Shown piece by piece: positions 1 through 9,499 of a stretch of DNA of 64,000 bases. Each line of letters starts with the position of its first letter. Within the stretch, counting starts at the first letter, position 1. A model generated the notes under the pieces. That model was not told the DNA's origin. It did not search any database and saw only the letters and a program-made list of their open reading frames with translations. Origin of the DNA: Komagataeibacter swingsii (GTDB lineage Bacteria > Pseudomonadota > Alphaproteobacteria > Acetobacterales > Acetobacteraceae); NCBI RefSeq assembly GCF_003207895.1, contig NZ_NKUB01000003.1, positions 62,001-126,000 of the forward strand, written 5' to 3'. Position numbers and translations under genes: made by a program.

Positions 1-15
1 CTGAGCTACGCACCC
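1..15 (-). tRNA. 5' end of a tRNA cut by the window edge
   Basis: Read on the minus strand from base 15 down to 1, the sequence is GGGTGCGTAGCTCAG. This fits a tRNA 5' end: a seven-base acceptor strand, TA at positions 8-9, then the GCTC of the D stem and AG of the D loop. The rest of the gene, including the anticodon, lies outside the window, so the amino acid cannot be given. Confidence 0.55.
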
Positions 16-83
16 ATCCGCTTCGGTGGGGCCTTATTAATCCAGCAGGACATGGTGCGCAAGGGGAAAAGAGGCCGATGCCG

Positions 84-1595
84 CTATTTTCGACCCGGGC
101 GGCGGATACGGTAGGCCAGGGCTTCGGCAATATGGGGGCGTTCGACATCATCAGCGGCGGACAGGTCGGCAATCGTCCGCGCCACACGCAGCAGGCGGGT
201 GAAGCCACGGGCGGAAAGGTGCATCTTTTCAGATGCCTGCACCGCAAAGTCACGGGCCGCCGCCGTTATGCGGAAATCATCGACCGGGGCTTCGGCATTG
301 CGGGCCTCGCCCTGCCTGCCGTGCTGGCGGGTTACGGCAGCCCGGACACGTGCGGCAACGGTTGCGCTGGGTTCGCCGCCCGTGGTTTCGGCAATGCGGG
401 TCAGGGGCATCGGTTCGACATGCACCGCCATGTCCACGCGGTCCAGCAGCGGGCCGGACAGGCGGGCCTGATAATCCTCGCCACAGCGCGGGGCCTTGCG
501 GCATTCCTGCGCCGCATCACCCAGATAGCCACATTTGCATGGATTCATCGCCGCGATCAGCTGGAAGCGGGCAGGGTAGGTGACATGGGCCGCGGCGCGG
601 GCGATGGATATGGTTCCCGTTTCCATGGGCTGGCGCAGGATTTCCAGCGCGGAGCGGGAGAATTCCGGCAGTTCGTCCAGAAACAGCACGCCACGATGCG
701 CCAGGCTGACCTCACCGGGGCGTGCGCGTGCGCCGCCCCCGCTCAACGCCGTGGGGCTGCTGGAATGATGCGGGTCGCGAAAGGGCGGGCGGGATACCGG
801 CTGCCCATCCTTCAGCAGGCCGCCAATGCTGTGGATCCGGCTGATTTCCAGCATCTCGGTGGGGGTAAGGTCGGGCATGATGCCGGGCAGGCGCGCGGCC
901 AGCATGGATTTGCCAGCCCCCGGCGGCCCCACCATCAGCAGGGAATGCCGACCGGCCGCGGCAATTTCCAGCGCGCGGCGCGCGGTTTCCATGCCCCGGA
1001 TGTCGGCAAGGTCGGGCAGGGCGGCCAGCCCTTCATCCATGCGCGCAGGCAGTTCAACCGGGTCGATGACCTGCTGCCCCCGGAAATGGTTCAGCAGTTC
1101 GGGCAGGGAACGGATGGCGAGGATATCCATGTCCTCGCTGGCCCAGCGGGCTTCCACGCCCTGGCTGGCGGGACAGATCAGCCCCAGCGACAGCCCGGCC
1201 GCCGCCATGGCGGCGGGCAGCACGCCACATACAGGGTTTACGCCACCATCCAGCGACAGTTCGCCAAGCGCCGCGTAACGCTGCGCCATGTCACCGGGCA
1301 GCAGGCCCATGACACCCAGCAGTGCAAGGGCGATGGGCAGGTCGAAATGCGATCCTTCCTTCATCAGGCTGGCAGGCACCAGATTGACCACGATGCGTTT
1401 GGCCGGCAGGGCAAGGCCCATGGCGGACAGGGCGGCGCGCACGCGTTCACGCGATTCATTGACGGCCTTGTCCGGCAGGCCCACGACAAGGAATGATGGC
1501 AGGCCAACGGATAGCTGGACCTCGACCTTGACCAGAACGGCTTCGATGCCGGAAAAGGCAAAGCCACAGATGGATGCAAGCGCCGTATCAGTCAT
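84..1595 (-). CDS. comM: YifB/ComM family Mg-chelatase-like AAA+ ATPase
   Basis: This 503-residue protein has the three-part architecture of the ComM/YifB family: an N-terminal ChlI-like domain beginning MTDTALASICGF, a central AAA+ module with Walker A GPPGAGKS near residue 226, and a C-terminal Mg-chelatase helical domain. Known family members act in the cytoplasm; ComM is a hexameric helicase aiding branch migration of transforming DNA in naturally competent bacteria, and many non-competent species also keep it. An upstream in-frame extension to 1880 has no family similarity, so the ATG at 1595 is preferred. It reads toward the tRNA at the window edge. A comF homologue lies at 38.7 kb, but the two are not linked. 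Confidence 0.93.
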   Translation of the reverse strand: MTDTALASICGFAFSGIEAVLVKVEVQLSVGLPSFLVVGLPDKAVNESRERVRAALSAMGLALPAKRIVVNLVPASLMKEGSHFDLPIALALLGVMGLLPGDMAQRYAALGELSLDGGVNPVCGVLPAAMAAAGLSLGLICPASQGVEARWASEDMDILAIRSLPELLNHFRGQQVIDPVELPARMDEGLAALPDLADIRGMETARRALEIAAAGRHSLLMVGPPGAGKSMLAARLPGIMPDLTPTEMLEISRIHSIGGLLKDGQPVSRPPFRDPHHSSSPTALSGGGARARPGEVSLAHRGVLFLDELPEFSRSALEILRQPMETGTISIARAAAHVTYPARFQLIAAMNPCKCGYLGDAAQECRKAPRCGEDYQARLSGPLLDRVDMAVHVEPMPLTRIAETTGGEPSATVAARVRAAVTRQHGRQGEARNAEAPVDDFRITAAARDFAVQASEKMHLSARGFTRLLRVARTIADLSAADDVERPHIAEALAYRIRRPGRK

Positions 1596-1775
1596 GGCGT
1601 GATGATGCCGGATTGTGGGCGGCTTGGCCATTATGGAACATGGCCGGACAGGCCAGATGCTGGCGCATACGGATGGCTCACGGCATAATTTGTTGTCATA
1701 ATATTTCTTATAAAACTTTCTGGTGTGGGCGGAAGGGGGCATGCCCGGCCGCGCCATATCCTGTCCGTCCCATCC

Positions 1776-1799
1776 CCTTGTGCGCTTTCCTGCACAAGG
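1776..1799. other. hairpin (8-bp arms) upstream of comM
   Basis: CCTTGTGC and GCACAAGG form perfect 8-bp arms around an 8-base loop. It lies in the 560-bp gap between comM and dnaB. No run of T follows on either strand, so it is not an obvious intrinsic terminator. Its function is unknown. Confidence 0.4.
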
Positions 1800-1860
1800 C
1801 GGTCCCAGTTGGGCCAGTCCCGGACCCGGCCCCTGTGGCCCTTGTGGCGGATACGACACG

Positions 1861-1899
1861 GTGACACGCGATTCCCACATCGCATGTCACTTACGTAAG
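1861..1899. other. strong inverted repeat plus palindrome in the comM-dnaB gap
   Basis: GTGACACGCGAT and ATCGCATGTCAC form 12-bp arms with a single mismatch around a 6-base loop (1861-1890). They are directly followed by the perfect 10-bp palindrome CTTACGTAAG (1890-1899). The cluster abuts the left end of the repeat element at 1909. It could be an operator, a protein-binding site or an end-like structure of an old mobile element; I cannot tell which. Confidence 0.5.
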
Positions 1900-1908
1900 G
1901 TCCTTAAG

Positions 1909-2067
1909 AGACTGTTTGAAAAGTCAAATCATGAGAGCGCTTTAAAATTAAAGAAAGTTTTTGGTGAAGCTTTTTGCAAAAGCTTCGAAAGAACGCCGCC
2001 TTTTTGAAAAAAGGCGGCACCCAAAAACTTTTATTGTTTTTTATCAATGATTTGTTTTCAAACAGCC
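1909..2067 (+). repeat. full-length nested-palindrome element (copy A), MITE-like
   Basis: About 159 bp with terminal inverted repeats: the left end AGACTGTTTGAAAA matches the reverse complement of the right end GTTTTCAAACAGCCT at 13 of 14 positions. Inside lies a second inverted pair (AGTTTTTGGTG and CACCCAAAAACT) enclosing two hairpins, GAAGC...GCTTC and GCCGCC...GGCGGC. It has no coding capacity. The same design recurs at 62011-62171 and in partial form elsewhere in this window. It lies downstream of dnaB and may also act as a terminator. A non-autonomous transposable element is the likeliest identity. Confidence 0.8.
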
Positions 2068-2155
2068 TACTAACAGACAGTCTGGAACGTCCACCTTTGA
2101 TGCCTGCCGCGCACCATCACGACATTTCTGGCGACGCCTCTTGCTGATCCGGTCT

Positions 2156-3673
2156 TCAGGCGTCGTGGACCATGTCCAGGTCGGCAAAGCGCGTGAACTC
2201 CCCTTCGAAGAACAGGTGCACCGTCCCTGTCGGGCCGTGACGCTGTTTTTCCAGGATCAGTTCCGCGCGGTTATGCGCAAGGTCCATCTTGCGCTGCCAC
2301 TCCTCCATCGCGGTGTGGTATTTGTCCTGTGAGTCATAGGACGTTTCCTTGGGCTGGCGCTGCTGCAGGTAGTACTGGTCACGATAGACGAACATCACCG
2401 CATCGGCGTCCTGCTCGATCGATCCCGATTCACGCAGGTCCGACAGCATGGGGCGCTTGTCTTCCCTGCTCTCGACCTGACGTGAAAGCTGTGACAGGGC
2501 GATGACCGGCACCGACAGTTCCTTGGCCAGCGCCTTGAGGCCCTGCGTGATCATGGAGATTTCCAGCACGCGGTTTTCCGCCCTGCTGCCCACCGATGGC
2601 CGCATGAGCTGCAGGTAATCGACCACCACCAGGCTCAGCCCCTTGGTGCGCGCCAGCCTGCGGCAGCGCGTGCGCATGGCCGACAGCGTGATGGCGGGCG
2701 TATCGTCAATATGCAGCGGCAGTTGCGCCAGTTCGCGGCTGACCTGCACGAAGCGGTCGAATTCCTTCTGGCCCAGGTCGCCACGGCGGATCTTCTCGCC
2801 CGATACGCTGGCCTGTTCGGACAGGATACGCGTGGCAAGCTGTTCGGATGACATTTCCAGTGAAAAGATGGCCACCGACCCCTTGGGCTTGGCGTCGGGT
2901 GGGGCGTCGCGTATCTCCATCATGATCGCGCGCGCGGCGGAAAAGGCGATCTTGGTGGCCAGCGCCGTCTTGCCCATGGCCGGCCGGCCCGCCAGGATCA
3001 GCAGGTCGGACGGGTGCAGGCCGCCGGTCTTCTTGTCCAGGTCGCGCAGCCCCGTGGTCAGCCCCACCACGTCGCCGCTGCGGTTGAAGGCCTGCTGCGC
3101 GATGTCCAGCGCATCGGCCAGCGCGCGGTCAAAGGACTGGAAGCCGCCATCCTGCCCCTTTTCCGTGGCCAGCTTGAACAGGGCTTCCTCACTGGCGGCG
3201 ATCTGGTCGGGACCATCCAGGTCGGGGCGCGCGCCAAAGGCGTTGTTGACCACGTCCTGCCCGATGTCGATCAACTGGCGGCGTATCCACGCATCATGGA
3301 TCACGCGCCCGTAATCGGCGGCGTTGATGATGCCGACCATGGATGTCAGCAGCTTGGCCAGGTACGCCGTGCCGCCAACGGAATCCAGCACGCCGGTATT
3401 TTCGAATTCGGCCCGCAGCGTGACGGGGTCAGCAAGCTGGCCGCCTTCGATGCGGCGGGAAATGGCGTCATAGATGCGGCCATTGACCGCGTTGGCGAAA
3501 TGCGCGCCGGTCAGGAAGTCGGAGACGCGGTCATACGCGCGGTTATTGGTCAGCAGCGCGCCCAGCAGCGCCTGTTCCGCCTGCACGTTGGCAGGTGGCA
3601 GGCGCTGCGAGACACCAAGGAGCGAGTCCTTTTGCCCGGACTCTGCGGGGGGGGGATTCTGGATCGTATTCAC
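2156..3673 (-). CDS. dnaB: replicative DNA helicase DnaB
   Basis: The 505-residue protein is the hexameric replication-fork helicase. Its N-terminal domain (AEQALLGALL, DnaG-interacting region) is followed by a RecA-like domain with Walker A GRPAMGKT near residue 230, the Walker B-region motif LVVVDYLQLM, and the SREDKRP stretch typical of DnaB loops. Length is close to the usual 450-510. The chosen start is GTG at 3673; the upstream AGGTAGGG stretch is a weak ribosome binding site. No intein is apparent. The gene is followed on its 3' side by repeat copy A. Confidence 0.96.
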   Translation of the reverse strand: MNTIQNPPPAESGQKDSLLGVSQRLPPANVQAEQALLGALLTNNRAYDRVSDFLTGAHFANAVNGRIYDAISRRIEGGQLADPVTLRAEFENTGVLDSVGGTAYLAKLLTSMVGIINAADYGRVIHDAWIRRQLIDIGQDVVNNAFGARPDLDGPDQIAASEEALFKLATEKGQDGGFQSFDRALADALDIAQQAFNRSGDVVGLTTGLRDLDKKTGGLHPSDLLILAGRPAMGKTALATKIAFSAARAIMMEIRDAPPDAKPKGSVAIFSLEMSSEQLATRILSEQASVSGEKIRRGDLGQKEFDRFVQVSRELAQLPLHIDDTPAITLSAMRTRCRRLARTKGLSLVVVDYLQLMRPSVGSRAENRVLEISMITQGLKALAKELSVPVIALSQLSRQVESREDKRPMLSDLRESGSIEQDADAVMFVYRDQYYLQQRQPKETSYDSQDKYHTAMEEWQRKMDLAHNRAELILEKQRHGPTGTVHLFFEGEFTRFADLDMVHDA

Positions 3674-3750
3674 CCGCCCACCCTACCTGATCCGCCCATG
3701 CGACAGGAAGGGGCATGATGGGCGGCGGGTCACGCGGGGGCTGGTGCGCA

Positions 3751-4851
3751 TCAGCCGTGGCGCGTGCGCACCAGCCCTTCCGCACGGCGGATGACGGCGG
3801 TGGCCATGGCGCGGACCGCATCCGCCCCGTAACGTTGCAGGATGTCGCGCCGGGCCGCCCTGCCGGTCTGCATGCACAGGTCGGGGCGGGCGTAAAGATG
3901 GAGGATCCGCGCGGCGAGGGTTTCCGGTGTCGGGGTGGGCAGCAGGAACCCGTTGACCCCGTCACGGATGATGTCGGGAATGGCGCCCACGGGGGTCGCG
4001 ATGACCGGCAGCCCCACCTGCATGGCTTCATGGACCGCGATGCACAGTCCCTCGAAATGGGAAGGCTGTACATAGACGTGCAGCCTGCGGCAGAATTCCA
4101 GCGGGTCGGGCTGGAACCCCTCGAAGCTTATGGCGTCCGGGGCCTCGCGCGCCGCCAGCGCCCGCAGCGCCATCATCTGCGACCCGCTGCCGCACAGCGA
4201 CAGGTGAATGCGCGCATCGGGCCGGGTTGCGCGAATGACGCCCATCGCGCGCACCAGAAGCTGCATGTTCTTTTCCGGCTCCAGCCGCCCCAGCGACCCG
4301 ACATGGAAGACCGCATCCCCCTGCCCGCCCCATGGCGTGGCCGGTGGCGCGTCCGCCTCGGCCATGAACAGCGGCCATGTGCAGATCCGGTCGGGCGGCA
4401 GGCCCAGCTGGTTGCGGGTGACGCGGGCCACATATTCGGAATCCGCCACCCAGAAGGCGCTCAGGTGGCGGGTGCGGCGCAGCATGAAGCGGTTGGCCGG
4501 CTTGAGGAACGCGCTGTGCTGCCAGCTGACCACGGGAATGCGCAGCATCCTGCCGATGGCCTGCCCGTACAGGGTCGCGCGGGTCAGCGATGTCCATAAC
4601 AGGTCGGGCCGGTTGGCGCGGACGTAACGCAGCACCTGCCCCAGCGACGCGAAGCGTGCGGGATCGCGGTCCTCCACGATGTGGTAATCGATACCCGCCG
4701 CCTCCAGCCACGCAACGGCGTTGCCCGCCTTGCGCGCCAGCGCCACGACCCGGACCGTGTGCCCGCAGGCGCGCATCATCCCGATCACGGCGGGCAATGG
4801 CCGCTCGGCCCCGCCGCCATTCAGGCTGTTAATCAGATAGAGGATACGCAT
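3751..4851 (-). CDS. GT4-type glycosyltransferase
   Basis: This 366-residue protein has the GT-B fold signature of family 4 glycosyltransferases. The N-terminal domain opens with MRILYLINSLNGGGAER. The C-terminal nucleotide-sugar-binding domain contains GSLGRLEPEKN and the E-x7-E motif (FEGLCIAVHEAMQ), followed by GLPVIATPVGAIPDII. It probably transfers a sugar from a nucleotide donor to a lipid-linked or polysaccharide acceptor at the inner membrane; donor and acceptor cannot be inferred. No other polysaccharide genes are adjacent, so it appears solitary. It lies downstream of and divergent from the polyol dehydrogenase gene. Confidence 0.88.
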   Translation of the reverse strand: MRILYLINSLNGGGAERPLPAVIGMMRACGHTVRVVALARKAGNAVAWLEAAGIDYHIVEDRDPARFASLGQVLRYVRANRPDLLWTSLTRATLYGQAIGRMLRIPVVSWQHSAFLKPANRFMLRRTRHLSAFWVADSEYVARVTRNQLGLPPDRICTWPLFMAEADAPPATPWGGQGDAVFHVGSLGRLEPEKNMQLLVRAMGVIRATRPDARIHLSLCGSGSQMMALRALAAREAPDAISFEGFQPDPLEFCRRLHVYVQPSHFEGLCIAVHEAMQVGLPVIATPVGAIPDIIRDGVNGFLLPTPTPETLAARILHLYARPDLCMQTGRAARRDILQRYGADAVRAMATAVIRRAEGLVRTRHG

Positions 4852-4938
4852 TCATTACCAACAACAGGTCCGGCCAGGGCAGTCCTTGCCGTCATTTCTG
4901 GAAAACCGGAACACCGGATATGCAACGGCGGAAAGGTT

Positions 4939-4961
4939 TAATAGGGCAGTTTGCCCCATTA
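4939..4961. other. palindrome in the divergent promoter region
   Basis: TAATAGGGC and GCCCCATTA pair at 8 of 9 positions around a 5-base loop. The site lies 88-110 bp upstream of the glycosyltransferase start and about 150 bp upstream of the polyol dehydrogenase start. It is a candidate operator, on symmetry alone. The rest of the 4852-5110 gap shows nothing else I can interpret. Confidence 0.3.
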
Positions 4962-5110
4962 GAAAACAGCGGCCGGGTATCGGGGGCGCAAATTACCCGC
5001 CCGCGATCCCCGCCCTGTCCTGCGCCAACCGCAGCTAGGCAGTATTGGCGGGTTGTATGATCGCGCGTTTCTGATTACGCGTCGTGGATACTTTCCGTGG
5101 GAAATGGTTC

Positions 5111-6592
5111 ATGACCGTACTCAATAAAACGACCCTGCCCCGCCTGCCGGGCAATATCATCGTGCCTGCCTATGACCGCAGTACGGTAACACCCGGTATC
5201 GCCCATATCAGCGTGGGCAATTTCCATCGCGCCCATCAGGCGGTTTACATGGATCGCGTGCTGGGCCGGCCCGGCCAGGCGGATTGGGGCCTGCTGGGCA
5301 TAGGGTTGATGGAAAACCCGCACGAGGCCGGGAAGGCGCAGGACATGGCGGCGCAGGACTGCCTGTATTCCCTGACCGAATGCCCGCCCGACGCGCCCAA
5401 CGTGGTGCGGGTGATCGGTTCCATCACGGAATACATGTACGCCCCCGCCGACCGCGCGGCCACCATCGCGCGGCTGGCTGACCCGGCGATCCGCATCGTC
5501 AGCATGACCGTCACCGAAGGCGGCTATTATGTTGACGAAAACGGTGTATTCCCCATCGACCATCCCCTGATCGCCGAGGACCTGAAGCGCGCGGTGCCGC
5601 ATACCGTGTTCGGCCTGCTGACCGAGGCGCTGCGCAGGCGGCGTGAAAGCGGCGCCGGGCCGTTTACCATCCTGTCATGCGACAACCTGCCCCAGAATGG
5701 CCATGTCGCCCGCACCGCCTTCCTGGGCTGGGCGCGCGCGCGTGACGCGGGGCTTGCGCAGTGGATGGAGGAGAACGTCACCTTCCCCTGCACCATGGTC
5801 GATCGCATCACGCCTGCCGTCCACCCCGACGATATCCGCAGGCTTGACGCGGAAAGCGGGATTGATGACCGCATTCCCGTCTTCTGCGAGGATTTCATCC
5901 AGTGGGTGGTGGAGGACAAATTCTGCGCCGGTCGCCCAGAACTCGACGCCGTCGGCGTGCAGTTCACGGATAATGTCCAGCCCTACGAGGCGGTGAAGCT
6001 GCATATGCTCAATGCCTCCCATTCGCTGCTGGGCCTGTCGGGCGTGCTGTCGGGGTACCGCGTGGTCAGTGAAATCATGGAGGACCTGAACGAGGTCTCG
6101 CTGGTCGAGCAGTATCTGGCCCATGACGCCGAACCCCTGCTGCATGCGCCGCCGGGCATGGCGCTGACCGAATATGGCAGGCACCTGCTGCACCGCTTCC
6201 GCAACCGCGCGATCAGCGACCAGCTGCTGCGCATCGCATCCGACAGCACCTCCAAGCTGCCCATGTTCATCAAGAGCACGGCCATGGGCGTGATCGCGCA
6301 CAAGCGCCCGGTGGACCGCATCGCCTTTGTCGTGGCCTGTTACGCCGAATACCTGCGCGGGCATGATGACAAGGGGCAGGCCTATGCCGTTGCCGAGCCG
6401 CACCTGACGGATGAGGACCGGGTGAAGGCGGCATCGCCACGGCTGGAGGACGCGCTGGACATGAGCGCGTTCGCCGGGTGGGAACTGGGTGACAATCCCG
6501 GATTCGTGCAGGTCTATCTGGCCCTGCGGCAGTCCATCCGCGCCAATGGCACGCGGGCGACGCTGGCAACGGTTGTATCCAGGGGGAAATAG
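5111..6592 (+). CDS. mannitol 2-dehydrogenase / fructuronate reductase family polyol dehydrogenase
   Basis: The 493-residue protein matches the long-chain polyol dehydrogenase family: NAD-binding N-terminal domain with VGNFHRAHQAVYMD, and the catalytic motif KLHMLNASHS with the active-site lysine near residue 296. Length equals that of characterised mannitol 2-dehydrogenases, which interconvert mannitol and fructose in the cytoplasm. Tagaturonate or fructuronate reductase activity is an alternative in this family. A GTG at 5084 is in frame, but ATG at 5111 is preferred because GTGGGAA lies about 8 bases upstream. It precedes gcd in the same orientation but has its own terminator. Confidence 0.85.
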   Translation: MTVLNKTTLPRLPGNIIVPAYDRSTVTPGIAHISVGNFHRAHQAVYMDRVLGRPGQADWGLLGIGLMENPHEAGKAQDMAAQDCLYSLTECPPDAPNVVRVIGSITEYMYAPADRAATIARLADPAIRIVSMTVTEGGYYVDENGVFPIDHPLIAEDLKRAVPHTVFGLLTEALRRRRESGAGPFTILSCDNLPQNGHVARTAFLGWARARDAGLAQWMEENVTFPCTMVDRITPAVHPDDIRRLDAESGIDDRIPVFCEDFIQWVVEDKFCAGRPELDAVGVQFTDNVQPYEAVKLHMLNASHSLLGLSGVLSGYRVVSEIMEDLNEVSLVEQYLAHDAEPLLHAPPGMALTEYGRHLLHRFRNRAISDQLLRIASDSTSKLPMFIKSTAMGVIAHKRPVDRIAFVVACYAEYLRGHDDKGQAYAVAEPHLTDEDRVKAASPRLEDALDMSAFAGWELGDNPGFVQVYLALRQSIRANGTRATLATVVSRGK

Positions 6593-6597
6593 ACGTT

Positions 6598-6620
6598 CAG
6601 GGCGCTGAAAACGCGCCCTG
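6598..6620 (+). terminator. hairpin downstream of the polyol dehydrogenase gene
   Basis: CAGGGCGC and GCGCCCTG form 8-bp arms around a 7-base loop, six bases after the stop codon. The following bases (GAATATTCCG) are not a strong U tract. It is a likely transcription end separating this gene from gcd. Confidence 0.55.
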
Positions 6621-6730
6621 GAATATTCCGACACACGATTTATTCATCAGGTTGGGCTTGACCCGATGGGACGTCCTACGTTTTCTCATGAGAGAATGTT
6701 CGGACTGTATCACGGTGATCAGGAAAACTT

Positions 6731-9118
6731 ATGAATAGCCTTATACGCTCGGCTCCCCTCCTTGCGGCCGCCATGGCCGTCTGCGCGCTGACAGGCCTTT
6801 ACCTGTTGGGTGGCGGCCTGTGGCTGTGCCTTATCGGCGGGTCTTTCTACTATGTTGTCGCGGGTGTCCTGCTTCTGGTGACGGCGTTCCTGCTGTTCCG
6901 GCGGCAGGCATCCGCGCTGATGGTCTATGCGATCCTGCTGCTTGGCACGATGGCATGGGCCGTCAACGAAGCCGGGTTTGATTTCTGGGCGCTTGCGCCG
7001 CGTGGGGATATCCTGCTCCCCATCGGCATCGTGCTGGCGCTGCCGTGGGTGACGCGCCACCTGCAGCCTGCGGGCATGGGCGCGCGCGCGCCGCTGCTGG
7101 GGTCGATCGGGGCGGCCGTTGTCGTGGTCGGCATCGCCCTGACCGGCGACCCGCAGGATATCGTGGGCAACCTGCCCCCGGTGGCGAAGGACGCCCCCGA
7201 ACCCGGAGATGCCCGCCAGATGCCCGATGGCGACTGGCAGGCCTATGGTCGCACGCAGTTCGGGGACCGTTTCTCCCCGCTCAGGCAGATCAATGCCGAT
7301 AATGTCAGCAGGCTGAAGGTCGCGTGGACATTCCGCACCGGCGACCTGCGCGGCCCCAATGACCCCGGTGAAATCACCGACGAGGTCACGCCCATCAAGA
7401 TCCGTGATACGCTGTACCTGTGCACACCCCACCAGATCCTGTTCGCGCTTGATGCGAAAACCGGCAAGCAGCGGTGGAAGTTCGATCCGAAGCTTGCATA
7501 CAACCCCACATTCCAGCATCTGACCTGTCGTGGCGTGTCCTATCACGAAGACAAGGCCGAAGCGCAGGTCGATGAAGCCGCCGCTACCCCCGTGGAATGC
7601 GCGCGCCGCATCTTCCTGCCCACCAATGACGGGCAGCTGTTCGCGCTGGATGCCGAAACCGGCGCCCGCTGCGCCAGCTTCGGCAATAACGGCGTGGTGA
7701 ACCTGCAGGATGGCATGCCGGTCAAGACGCTGGGCTTTTACGAACCCACGTCTCCCCCTGTCGTGACCGATACCACCGTGATCGTGTCCGGTGCGGTGAC
7801 CGACAACTATTCCACGCATGAACCATCCGGTGTGACGCGCGGGTTCGACGTGCATACCGGCGCGCTGAAATGGGCGTTCGATCCCGGCAATCCCGACCCG
7901 AACGAAATGCCGTCCGAACACCACACCTTCGTGCCCAATTCCCCCAATTCGTGGATCACGTCGTCCTATGACGCCAATCTGGACCTGATCTACATCCCGA
8001 TGGGCGTGCAGACGCCCGATATCTGGGGCGGCAACCGCAGCGCGGACGCCGAACGCTATGCCAGCTCGATCGTGGCGCTGAACGCGTCCACCGGCAAGCT
8101 GGTCTGGAGCTACCAGACCGTCCATCACGACCTGTGGGACATGGACATCCCCGCCCAGCCCAGCCTGGTCGATATCCGCAACGAACAGGGCGAGGTCATC
8201 CCGACGCTGTATGCCCCGGCCAAGACCGGCAACATCTTCGTGCTTGATCGGCGCAACGGCCAGCTTGTGGTCCCCGCCCCCGAACGGCCGGTGCCGCAGG
8301 GGGCCGCACCCGGCGATCACCTGTCGCCCACGCAGCCCTTCTCCCAGCTGACCTTCCGCCCCAGCAAGAAGCTGACCGATGCCGACATGTGGGGCGGCAC
8401 GATGTATGACCAGCTGGTCTGCCGCATCATGTTCCACCGCCTGCGCTACGATGGCACGTTCACGCCGCCGTCGCTGCAGGGCACGCTGGTCTTCCCCGGC
8501 AACCTGGGCATGTTTGAATGGGGCGGCCTTGCGGTTGATCCCGTGCGCCAGATCGCGATCGCCAATCCCATCGCCATCCCGTTCGTGTCCCGGCTGATCC
8601 CGCGCGGCCCGAACAACCCGGCAACGCCTGACAAGTCCCTGCCGTCTGGCAGCGAAAGTGGCGTGCAGCCGCAGTTTGGCGTGCCCTATGGCGTTGACCT
8701 GCATCCGTTCCTGTCGCCCTTCGGCCTGCCGTGCAAGCAGCCGGCATGGGGCTACATGTCCGGCATCGACCTGCGCACCAACAAGATCGTGTGGAAGCAC
8801 CGCAACGGCACGATCCGCGACAGCGCGCCGCTGCCCCTGCCCATCAGGATGGGCGTGCCCAGCCTTGGCGGGCCGCTGACCACGGCGGGCGGGGTCGCGT
8901 TCCTGACCTCCACGCTGGATTACTACATCCGTGCGTATGACGTGACCAATGGCCGCGTGCTGTGGCAGGACCGCCTGCCCGCCGGTGGCCAGTCCACCCC
9001 CATGACCTATGCAGTGGATGGCAAGCAGTACATCGTGACCGCCGATGGCGGCCACGGGTCGTTCGGCACCAGGCTGGGTGACTATATCGTGGCCTACAGC
9101 CTGCCCGACCAGAACTGA
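6731..9118 (+). CDS. gcd: membrane-bound PQQ-dependent glucose dehydrogenase
   Basis: The 795-residue protein has the length and layout of bacterial membrane glucose dehydrogenase: about five N-terminal transmembrane helices (through LALPWVTRHL), then a periplasmic PQQ beta-propeller. Motifs include VTDNYSTHEPSGVTRGFDV, QTVHHDLWDMD with the catalytic-base aspartate near residue 466, and APAKTGNIFVLDRRNG with the PQQ-region lysine. It oxidises glucose to gluconolactone in the periplasm and reduces ubiquinone. The SD AGGAAAA precedes the ATG. Quinate/shikimate dehydrogenases share the fold, but these motifs follow the glucose enzymes closely. A strong hairpin follows the gene. Confidence 0.94.
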   Translation: MNSLIRSAPLLAAAMAVCALTGLYLLGGGLWLCLIGGSFYYVVAGVLLLVTAFLLFRRQASALMVYAILLLGTMAWAVNEAGFDFWALAPRGDILLPIGIVLALPWVTRHLQPAGMGARAPLLGSIGAAVVVVGIALTGDPQDIVGNLPPVAKDAPEPGDARQMPDGDWQAYGRTQFGDRFSPLRQINADNVSRLKVAWTFRTGDLRGPNDPGEITDEVTPIKIRDTLYLCTPHQILFALDAKTGKQRWKFDPKLAYNPTFQHLTCRGVSYHEDKAEAQVDEAAATPVECARRIFLPTNDGQLFALDAETGARCASFGNNGVVNLQDGMPVKTLGFYEPTSPPVVTDTTVIVSGAVTDNYSTHEPSGVTRGFDVHTGALKWAFDPGNPDPNEMPSEHHTFVPNSPNSWITSSYDANLDLIYIPMGVQTPDIWGGNRSADAERYASSIVALNASTGKLVWSYQTVHHDLWDMDIPAQPSLVDIRNEQGEVIPTLYAPAKTGNIFVLDRRNGQLVVPAPERPVPQGAAPGDHLSPTQPFSQLTFRPSKKLTDADMWGGTMYDQLVCRIMFHRLRYDGTFTPPSLQGTLVFPGNLGMFEWGGLAVDPVRQIAIANPIAIPFVSRLIPRGPNNPATPDKSLPSGSESGVQPQFGVPYGVDLHPFLSPFGLPCKQPAWGYMSGIDLRTNKIVWKHRNGTIRDSAPLPLPIRMGVPSLGGPLTTAGGVAFLTSTLDYYIRAYDVTNGRVLWQDRLPAGGQSTPMTYAVDGKQYIVTADGGHGSFGTRLGDYIVAYSLPDQN

Positions 9119-9127
9119 ACCGTGCGG

Positions 9128-9156
9128 GCCGGGGAAGGATTTTTTCCTTCCCCGGC
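9128..9156 (+). terminator. strong hairpin downstream of gcd
   Basis: GCCGGGGAAGG and CCTTCCCCGGC form perfect 11-bp arms around a T-rich 7-base loop, ten bases after the gcd stop. The U tract after the stem is weak. The remaining 9157-9499 gap is AT-rich and presumably holds the promoter of the aldehyde dehydrogenase operon; I cannot assign boxes. Confidence 0.7.
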
Positions 9157-9499
9157 TTGACATGGCCAGTTCTATCTATATTCATTGGTATATAGATGTT
9201 GCCGGAACAGGACGCTGCAAACCTATTTATTCAGGGGTTTGCGGGGGTCCTGCTATATTAATATTATAAATAAATAACTCTTATTACAGCTTTGATCTTA
9301 CGCGCCCCCAAACGGCTTGATTAGGAAACGGTAATACAAAGTTTCCGCCGTGGCGCCGATGTTCCCGCACATCCGGCAGTTCCGGTGCCTTCAGGATAGC
9401 GCAACGATGCGCTGTTTCTTGTGTTTCGCGCCATACCGGCACTGGAACCGGGCGGATGATACGGGGTGATATGATGACTTTCACAACCGCGAGAACATC

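Noticed and set aside
78-1496. 472-codon plus-strand open frame over comM
   Set aside because: It is the antisense of comM, has low-complexity Gly/Arg/His-rich translation and no recognisable motifs; long antisense frames are expected at this GC content.
6719-9163. 814-codon antisense frame over gcd
   Set aside because: Shadow of gcd on the opposite strand; composition is typical of an antisense GC-rich frame and gcd has full family similarity.
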